Assembly (NCBI RefSeq): GCF_008831035.1
Contig: NZ_WAJR01000003.1
Coordinates: 1 to 64,000, forward strand
Source of the DNA: Ellagibacter isourolithinifaciens
Lineage (GTDB): Bacteria; Actinomycetota; Coriobacteriia; Coriobacteriales; Eggerthellaceae
DNA: 64,000 nt
Direction: 5' to 3'
Made by a program: the position numbers and the translations under genes. Under the pieces are notes generated by a model that was given only the letters and a program-made list of their open reading frames with translations, did not search any database and was not told where the DNA came from. Below, piece after piece: positions 58,745 through 64,000 of the stretch (the stretch's first letter is position 1; the number at the start of each line of letters is the position of its first letter).

Positions 58745-59263
58745 CTATCGGTAGGATTCGCCCTGGTCGCCGCCGAGGAGCTTCGACTGCTCCTTCATGT
58801 GCTGGCGCTTCTCGTGCTCCGAGACGAAGTTCTCAGGAGCCGCCTCGACGCTCTTGATCTCTACCTCGAAGGTGAGGTCCTTGCCTGCGAGCGGGTGGTT
58901 CAAGTCGAACTTGGCGTTGCCGCCCTCAATCTCGATGACGGTACCAAGCGTCGGTTCGCCCTCGTCGTTGGCCATCCACAGACGAGAACCAACCTTGATA
59001 TCGCGCTTGGGAATCTGGTGCGTTGGGATGACGGCGACGTAATCATCGAGGTACTCGCCGTACGCATCGTACTGACCGACGGTAAAGGTCTTCTTCTCGC
59101 CCTCGATACCTTCCATGGCGAGGATTTCCTTTTCAAAGCCGTCGATCGCCATGTCCATGCCCGTTTGGAAAACCATGGGGTTTTCCTCGGTTGCATAGCC
59201 GAAAACGGTACCATCTTCCAATTTACCCGTGTACACGAGCGTTACGGTAGATCCAAGATCCAT
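58745..59263 (-). CDS. SlyD-like FKBP-type peptidyl-prolyl isomerase
   Basis: A 172-aa chaperone/PPIase. The FKBP part (VTLVYTGKLEDGTVFG and, after an insert-in-flap, NHPLAGKDLTFEVEIKSV) and the flap domain in between are those of SlyD-like proteins. The histidine-rich metal-binding tail of E. coli SlyD is missing; the tail here is charged (EHEKRQHMKEQSK). The ATG at 59263 is used, as the ATG at 59269 is too close to GGGAG. It follows tig by 65 bp on the same strand. Confidence 0.9.
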   Translation of the reverse strand: MDLGSTVTLVYTGKLEDGTVFGYATEENPMVFQTGMDMAIDGFEKEILAMEGIEGEKKTFTVGQYDAYGEYLDDYVAVIPTHQIPKRDIKVGSRLWMANDEGEPTLGTVIEIEGGNAKFDLNHPLAGKDLTFEVEIKSVEAAPENFVSEHEKRQHMKEQSKLLGGDQGESYR

Positions 59264-59328
59264 GTTCATCTCCCTTTTCCGGCGCCCGGCCAAGGTGCCG
59301 CAGCGCGCCTGAGCGTTTCTATGCTGGT

Positions 59329-60639
59329 TTAAGCCTCTTCGTCGACTACGGTCACTTCTGCGGTCTGTACAAGCCAACGAGAAGCCTTCGAGTGGCGGCA
59401 GACCTTGCGAAGCTCTGCCATGCGGTTCGCCTTCTCCCACTTCTCGCGCGTTGCGATGGCATCGTCTTCCTGGGCAAGCTCCTTCTCGATGTCCTCCTCG
59501 GTTACATCGAAGCCCTTCTCGGCAACGAGGGCCTCGAGGGCGCAATCGATACGGGCGCGGCGGATCGCCTCCTGCGTCACGTTCTCCTTGATCTCATCGG
59601 CCTTGCCGTTGTTGTTGAGGAGCCACTCCTGTAGAGAGGTGCCTTGCTTCTCGAAGCTCTGCATCATCTCGCGGCCGACGTCCTGACGAATGAAGTCCAC
59701 GTAGTATTGCGGAACGTCGCCCACAAGGCGATCAGCGAGCGCGTCAACCGCACGCTGCACCATAAGGCCCGGGAGCTCAGCTTCTTTGTGTTGATTGATC
59801 TGGTGGCGCATCTGCTTGCGCATATCCTCGGCGTCCATGCAGCCCACCTTGGCCGCGAGCTCGTCGCCAATCTCGGGAACAATCTTGCGGCGGAATTCCT
59901 GAATCTCGACGTTGGCGTGCAGCTGGCCATCACCAAACTGCGTGTTGCCCTCCTCGTCTTTCGCCTCGAAATCGAATTCGAGAGTATCGCCGAGCTTGCT
60001 GCCGACAAGATGCTCGTCAAAGGACGCGGGCATGGAACCAGAACCCAACTCGATCATGCGCGTCGCATAGCGAAGGCCGTTCACGGCGTTGCCGTCTTGC
60101 GTAACCGTCACGGCCGCCGAGACAACATCGCCCATTTCTGCAACATGTTCGGGGTCGTCGATCTTTTCAAAGGAATGGTAGACATCCTGGAGATGTTTGA
60201 GCTGGCGCTCGACCTCCGCATCGGTAGCCTCGTCAGGCGGCATTTCGATGGAAACACCGTCGTAGCTCGAAAGCTTCATCTGCGGCACCACGGCGCCGGA
60301 GACAGTGAACGTGAACGGCTGGCCCTCGACGACATCGTTATCAACGTTGAAATCCGGTTCCCCTACGAAGATCACGTCCGCATCGTCAAGCGCCTTGAAG
60401 GCCTTTTCGTTGATGAGCATCTCGGCGACGCCGCCCATGGCGTTCTTGTGGCCGCCAACGTTCTGTTCGAGAACCGCGCGAGGCGCCTTGCCCTTGCGGA
60501 ACCCAGGAATATCGCGCTGAGCGATTTCGGCGAAGAACTTGTCTGCCGCTTCCTTCACTTCGTCGGCGGACGCGACCAGGGTCAGAACCAACTCCTGCTT
60601 GTCCCCATCGTCCTCGCGAACTCTGTCTTTAACCTGCAC
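59329..60639 (-). CDS. tig: Trigger factor
   Basis: Ribosome-associated chaperone with PPIase activity, 436 aa. It has the N-terminal ribosome-binding tip IPGFRKGKAPRAVLEQ (contacts ribosomal protein L23), a central FKBP-like domain (about 155-245) and the C-terminal helical arms (VDALADRLVGDVPQYYVDFI, EKQGTSLQEWLLNNNG). It begins with GTG at 60639 after a strong GGAGG. Usually tig is followed by clpP/clpX; here slyD-like follows instead. Confidence 0.95.
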   Translation of the reverse strand: MQVKDRVREDDGDKQELVLTLVASADEVKEAADKFFAEIAQRDIPGFRKGKAPRAVLEQNVGGHKNAMGGVAEMLINEKAFKALDDADVIFVGEPDFNVDNDVVEGQPFTFTVSGAVVPQMKLSSYDGVSIEMPPDEATDAEVERQLKHLQDVYHSFEKIDDPEHVAEMGDVVSAAVTVTQDGNAVNGLRYATRMIELGSGSMPASFDEHLVGSKLGDTLEFDFEAKDEEGNTQFGDGQLHANVEIQEFRRKIVPEIGDELAAKVGCMDAEDMRKQMRHQINQHKEAELPGLMVQRAVDALADRLVGDVPQYYVDFIRQDVGREMMQSFEKQGTSLQEWLLNNNGKADEIKENVTQEAIRRARIDCALEALVAEKGFDVTEEDIEKELAQEDDAIATREKWEKANRMAELRKVCRHSKASRWLVQTAEVTVVDEEA

Positions 60640-60730
60640 AGCTCCTCCTTTATGCCGGCAATGATTTCTGCGTTGCTGAATTTACGCTGTTCATGCAGTT
60701 CATTGTACCTTAGAGGGCATTTCAGGGAAT

Positions 60731-60769
60731 AAAAAAGACTGGTCCAGAAGCTTTCTGGACCAGTCTTTG
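60731..60769 (-). terminator. Terminator after the zinc-ribbon/APG gene
   Basis: AGACTGGTCCAGA and TCTGGACCAGTCT form a 13-bp perfect stem, with TTTTTT next to it on the minus strand. Confidence 0.88.
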
Positions 60770-60812
60770 AAAAATCGTACTACAACTATTACGTTGCGGA
60801 ACGAGTGGCTTC

Positions 60813-61037
60813 TTACATGCCAGGAGCCTTGGGGGCACCGGGAGCCGCAGGGGCACCAGGAGCAGCCGGAGCACCGGGGGCACCGGGGGCAGCCGGAGCG
60901 CCAGGAGCAGCAGCCGTCAGATCACCTTTGCAGAAGGGGCAGTTCTTGAGAACCATGCCGCCCATAGCCTGGATGGTCTTGCCGCAGTGCGGGCACTTGT
61001 TCGGGCCAGCCGATGCGTCTGCAGGACGAAAACACAT
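60813..61037 (-). CDS. Zinc-ribbon protein with an Ala-Pro-Gly repeat tail
   Basis: A 74-aa protein: MCFRPADASAGPNKCPHCGKTIQ then MVLKNCPFCKGDL give two CxxC pairs of a zinc ribbon (about residues 15-18 and 33-36). They are followed by an APGAPAAPGAP repeat tail of about 30 residues that is collagen-like in composition. No signal peptide. GGAGG precedes the ATG. The tail is built from short GC-rich DNA repeats. Function unknown; a small cytosolic zinc protein. It is not obviously in an operon. Confidence 0.78.
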   Translation of the reverse strand: MCFRPADASAGPNKCPHCGKTIQAMGGMVLKNCPFCKGDLTAAAPGAPAAPGAPGAPAAPGAPAAPGAPKAPGM

Positions 61038-61507
61038 AACAATCCTCCTTTGTAGCTTCCCGAAGATTCGGCTTCATACCAAAAACTTCGGGCATCCTTT
61101 TTTCAAAACGCCATCCCCGCCGGATTGACGCTTCGATTTACCTTCCGCTTTGTCCGAACGTAGCCATCGGCTGCTCTGGACCTTCCCAATCCGTTAATTG
61201 AGCAATCGATATCTAAGCTCTGTTATCAAAGCTTCTTTAGTTTATAGCTCGAGCAGGGAAATGCATCATCACAATGGGATGTCTTTATATTTTCACCATC
61301 ATTCTTTGGGGTTGAATTTCCTCGTCTTATCAGGGAAAACGTATAAGACATAATCCACTATATGGGGCGTTCCTATGATAAAATCGAGAAGCAAGAATAA
61401 CGGTAGCTTTTAAAGCTAAATCTATGAGATTGCCGACCCCTAAAGCGGCGAAATCACGTCTTGCACTATACTTTTAGTAACGTTTTCGGCACTACCGAAG
61501 GAGCTCT
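61038..61507. promoter_or_regulatory. AT-rich intergenic region between divergent genes
   Basis: About 470 bp, clearly lower in GC than the genes around it. Several AT-rich hexamers resemble -10 boxes (TATACT near 61468, TATGAT near 61374), but none has a convincing -35 with proper spacing. A GCCG...CGGC dyad lies near 61433-61452. I see no protein or RNA gene in it. Confidence 0.4.
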
Positions 61508-62113
61508 ATGCCCAAGTTCAACAAGATGTACTTCCCCGTCGACGCTATCGCGAAACACGAGGATTTCGATGTTTGGTATAGCGACGGAGAACGAGCTTTG
61601 CGCTTCGAGGGCCCTTGGGAGAAAGAGTCCGACCGCATCGCGATGATCGGGCGCATGGGCGGCCAAATCGGCCAAATCAGACCCGACAACAAGGCACTCA
61701 ACTATTATCTGCGCCACGATCGCTTCGAATACGAGTTCCAAACCCGCGTCATCAAGGAGCACTATTATATCGAGGGCATGCTGTGGGACATCCACGGCAG
61801 CGTGAGCAAACCACCGGTCGACTTCTTCCAGATCAAAAAGAAGAAAAACGAAGTCCACGTTCGCAAGACGCTGTTCAAGGACCACGGCGAGTGCTTCGAG
61901 GTAACTGCTCGCGACACGGCGACGCTGCGTATTGCCGTTGAGGCCACGGTGGCCATGTGCATCAAAGAGGAGTATAAGGGCTTGAGCGACCCCGATGAAG
62001 ACGAGCGCGGCGGAAAGAAACGCGGTACCTTCGGCAAGTTCTTCGACTTCATCCAGCCCAAGGGCGTTCCCTACGAGAAGCTCTACGATGAGGAGGGTAA
62101 TCCTCTCGGCTAG
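61508..62113 (+). CDS. Conserved-looking cytosolic protein of unknown function
   Basis: A 201-aa protein without membrane segments. It has a beta-rich body with aromatic-rich strands (YYLRHDRFEYEFQTRVI, HYYIEGMLWDIHGS, DFFQIKKKKNEVHVRKTLFKD), a pattern reminiscent of LURP-one/tubby-like beta-barrels, which bind membranes or ligands, but the match is weak. A helix (TATLRIAVEATVAMCIKEEY) lies near the C-terminus, as in those barrels. AAGGAG sits five bases before the ATG. It ends with a strong terminator. Confidence 0.72.
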   Translation: MPKFNKMYFPVDAIAKHEDFDVWYSDGERALRFEGPWEKESDRIAMIGRMGGQIGQIRPDNKALNYYLRHDRFEYEFQTRVIKEHYYIEGMLWDIHGSVSKPPVDFFQIKKKKNEVHVRKTLFKDHGECFEVTARDTATLRIAVEATVAMCIKEEYKGLSDPDEDERGGKKRGTFGKFFDFIQPKGVPYEKLYDEEGNPLG

Positions 62114-62162
62114 TAACTGCTGCTTTAGCTGGGCAAACGCCAACCAACAACCCAAAACTAGA

Positions 62163-62210
62163 GATATAAGGAAGGCCTCGGGCATCGCGACCCGAGGCCT
62201 TCCTTATATC
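62163..62210 (+). terminator. Long perfect-stem terminator after the 201-aa gene
   Basis: A 20-bp perfect inverted repeat (62163-62182 and 62191-62210) with an 8-nt loop; the outer part is AT-rich (GATATAAGG/CCTTATATC). It would terminate in either direction. Confidence 0.75.
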
Positions 62211-62299
62211 CTCCAAGCGCTTCTTCAGGAGCAGGTGGCACCTGACAGCAACACTCTAGCGCCCGGAGGCGGTTAATGTCGCCCCTGCCCTGCCCGCAC

Positions 62300-62331
62300 A
62301 ACAAAAGAACCCCCGCCGAAGCGGGGGTTCT
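62300..62331 (-). terminator. Terminator after the MFS transporter
   Basis: AGAACCCCCGC-TTCG-GCGGGGGTTCT on the minus strand, followed by TTTGTTGTG. An 11-bp perfect stem with a UUCG loop, some 35 bp past the stop. Confidence 0.85.
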
Positions 62332-62366
62332 CGATGCAACCGAATGGGTTACTTTTCCAGCTTGCG

Positions 62367-64000
62367 CTATTCCGCGAAGTAAGCCTTGCGATGCGGGGTA
62401 GCGAAGATGAAGAAGTAGACGAACGGAAGCAGAACGCCGACTGCCATGAGGGGCAGAGCAATCGGGAGCTTCGACCAATCGGTGATGGCCAGCGGGCACA
62501 CGATGCAGGTGATGAACAGGAACGCGATCACGACGAGCATGATGATGAAGTTCGTCATGCCGGTGTCGGAAGCGTCGGTCCTGCCGTCGCCAGCGAGCTC
62601 GTCCATGGACTTGCCGCCGGTTTCCTTAACGAACAGGAGGCAGCAGATGAAGCCGAGAACGAACGGAACGATGAGGACGAGAACGACCGACGACCAGTTC
62701 GTGGCGCCTTCAGCGGTCTGGAACATAGCCATACCAGCGATGCCGCCGAGGACGATCGAGGAGGCGGAGCCGCCGAAGCGGGCGAACGCCTGGCACCACG
62801 AAACGCCGGTGTTGCGGATTGCGGTCGGGTAAGACTCAGGCATCAGCGGCTGAACAGCGGTGATGGCGTAGTTCAGAGCGAAGCCGAAGAGAAGCATGAG
62901 GGCAATCGACAGACCGAAGTTGTTCGGGACAACGAACACGGAGCAGATGACGATTGCGACGATGCAGAAGATCCAGGAGAACGCCAGGTTGCGCTTACGG
63001 CCGATGCGGTCAGCGACGAAGCCGACGCAGCAGTTGGAGGCGATAGCAGCAACGTTGTTCCAGGTCTGGAGAGCAACAGCCTCAGTCGGGGTGTAGCCAA
63101 TGCCCTTGAACCAGGTGGGCAGCCATGCGTTCATGCCGTACACGCAGAACTGGCCAACGAAGTAAGCGGTCCAGATAGCAGCGGTCGGGACGATGAACTT
63201 CTTGGAGAACAGGATGTTCGGGGAGGTCTTGGCAGGCTTCGGCGGAACGACGAGGAGCTTCGGGTCGAAGTGGGTCTCTTCCTGGCCAGCGGAGCGCTGC
63301 AGATGGTTGAGAGCCTTGCAAGCCTCTTCCATGCGGCCGGCATTGGCGAACCAGTGCGGGGTCTCATGCATGAAGAAGTGAAGCACGATTCCGTAGATGA
63401 TGGGCAGAGCGCCGATCAGGTAGCAGAGGCGCCAGTTGGCGTACATGGTGGCAGAGGAACCATCAGCGTTGAGGTAGGTGACCTCGTTGGTGAAGCCGCC
63501 GAAAATCGGGGTTGCGGTGTTGCAGATCGGGTTGCCGATAACGCCAGCGAGAACCCAGCCAGCAACCATGCCCGCCATGCCGATCGTCACGAAGACGCCG
63601 CGCTGCTTGGACGGAATCGTCTCAGAGAACACGGTGGTGACGATGGGGATGCAGGAGCCGACGCCGAAGCCGGCGATCAGGCGGAATGCTGCGAAGAACA
63701 CGAGGTCGTTCGCGAAAGCCTGGGGCAGGGTGAACAGACCATAGAAGATAACTGCGATGGTCAGCATCTTCTTACGGCCGATCTTGTCGGACAGGATGCC
63801 GCCGACTGCGCCGCCGAGAACCATGCCGAGCAGGCCCCACGTGGTGAGCGAGCCCATGAGAGCACCCGGGTTCGGATTGTCGGGCCAGAACGTATGTGCA
63901 ACGAACAGGTTGGTGGTGTTAACGACCATGAAGTCGTAACCATCGAAAATCATAGCGAAGATCATGAGGAAGAACATAAGCCACGTGTGGCCGTTAACTC
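62367..64000 (-). CDS. MFS transporter, aromatic acid:H+ symporter-like (5' end outside window)
   Basis: A 12-TM major facilitator protein, at least 540 aa, open to the right edge. The visible sequence begins in TM1 (MFFLMIFAMIFDGYDFMVVN), where the DGYD motif is typical of the AAHS (PcaK/BenK-like) family. The loop 2-3 signature GGILSDKIGRKKM and loop 8-9 FVADRIGRKRN are intact. A periplasmic insert with paired Cys lies after TM5 (NPICNTATPIFGGF). In-frame codons continue past the ATG at 63977 to the edge (HTWL), so that Met is internal. Transport of an aromatic acid is inferred from family and fits the molybdoenzyme context. Confidence 0.85.
   Translation of the reverse strand, partial: VNGHTWLMFFLMIFAMIFDGYDFMVVNTTNLFVAHTFWPDNPNPGALMGSLTTWGLLGMVLGGAVGGILSDKIGRKKMLTIAVIFYGLFTLPQAFANDLVFFAAFRLIAGFGVGSCIPIVTTVFSETIPSKQRGVFVTIGMAGMVAGWVLAGVIGNPICNTATPIFGGFTNEVTYLNADGSSATMYANWRLCYLIGALPIIYGIVLHFFMHETPHWFANAGRMEEACKALNHLQRSAGQEETHFDPKLLVVPPKPAKTSPNILFSKKFIVPTAAIWTAYFVGQFCVYGMNAWLPTWFKGIGYTPTEAVALQTWNNVAAIASNCCVGFVADRIGRKRNLAFSWIFCIVAIVICSVFVVPNNFGLSIALMLLFGFALNYAITAVQPLMPESYPTAIRNTGVSWCQAFARFGGSASSIVLGGIAGMAMFQTAEGATNWSSVVLVLIVPFVLGFICCLLFVKETGGKSMDELAGDGRTDASDTGMTNFIIMLVVIAFLFITCIVCPLAITDWSKLPIALPLMAVGVLLPFVYFFIFATPHRKAYFAE

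Overview
The window is a high-GC chromosome segment that reads as a member of the Eggerthellaceae (Coriobacteriia, Actinomycetota). The partial 16S rRNA at the left edge, the long fused FGAM synthase, a Tad pilus operon with no outer-membrane secretin, an SLH-domain surface protein and a cytoplasmic molybdoenzyme carrying a CYGPR motif all fit a monoderm anaerobic gut-type actinobacterium. The genus cannot be fixed from the sequence alone. Nearly every gene has a recognisable GGAGG-type ribosome-binding site, and many transcription units end in clear intrinsic terminators.

Layout. 1-1.2 kb: 5' part of a 16S rRNA gene (minus strand) with its leader and a good rrn promoter. 1.3-8.3 kb: hisS, then purC, a small membrane protein and the 1273-residue purL/purQ fusion. 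8.4-12.4 kb: an OmpR-type response regulator and histidine kinase, then a Tat-exported protein. 12.5-26.3 kb: an SLH surface protein, an ApbE-like flavinyltransferase, purB, two TrkA proteins, a secreted cell-wall-hydrolase-like protein, PspC, a CorC/HlyC protein, hemolysin III, a YdbS/YdbT-like PH-domain pair and yqeY. 26.4-30.7 kb: a probable unannotated structured small RNA, then the ferrous iron operon (two FeoA, one FeoB, one Cys-rich small protein). 30.9-32.9 kb: thrC and a ModE-like HTH protein. 32.9-43.0 kb: a tightly overlapping 13-gene Tad/Flp pilus operon on the minus strand. 43.3-44.3 kb: tRNA-Val and an arylamine N-acetyltransferase.

The right third is the accessory and more unusual part. 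At 44.6-46.7 kb lie two tandem, truncated DUF262 (GmrSD N-domain-like) genes. At 47.2-53.6 kb a three-gene minus-strand set encodes a cytoplasmic leucine-rich-repeat protein, a metallopeptidase-like/VWA protein and a MoxR-type AAA+ ATPase fused to a SAM methyltransferase. Together they look like a conflict or defence-type NTP-dependent system. At 53.7-57.4 kb is a molybdopterin oxidoreductase operon. Its catalytic subunit has lost every cysteine of the usual N-terminal [4Fe-4S] site, and its ferredoxin-fold partner has lost almost all cluster cysteines. The pair therefore looks like an iron-sulfur-free, possibly redox-neutral (transhydroxylase-like) molybdoenzyme.

A trigger-factor-related gene lies divergently across a motif-rich 450-bp region and is preceded by what looks like a transcription attenuator. 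FKBP (SlyD-like) and true trigger factor genes follow. Then come a zinc-ribbon/APG-repeat protein, an unassigned cytosolic protein, and, running off the right edge, an aromatic-acid:H+ symporter-like MFS transporter that would fit an aromatic substrate for the molybdoenzyme.

All functional calls come from reading motifs and family resemblance by eye. No database search was run.
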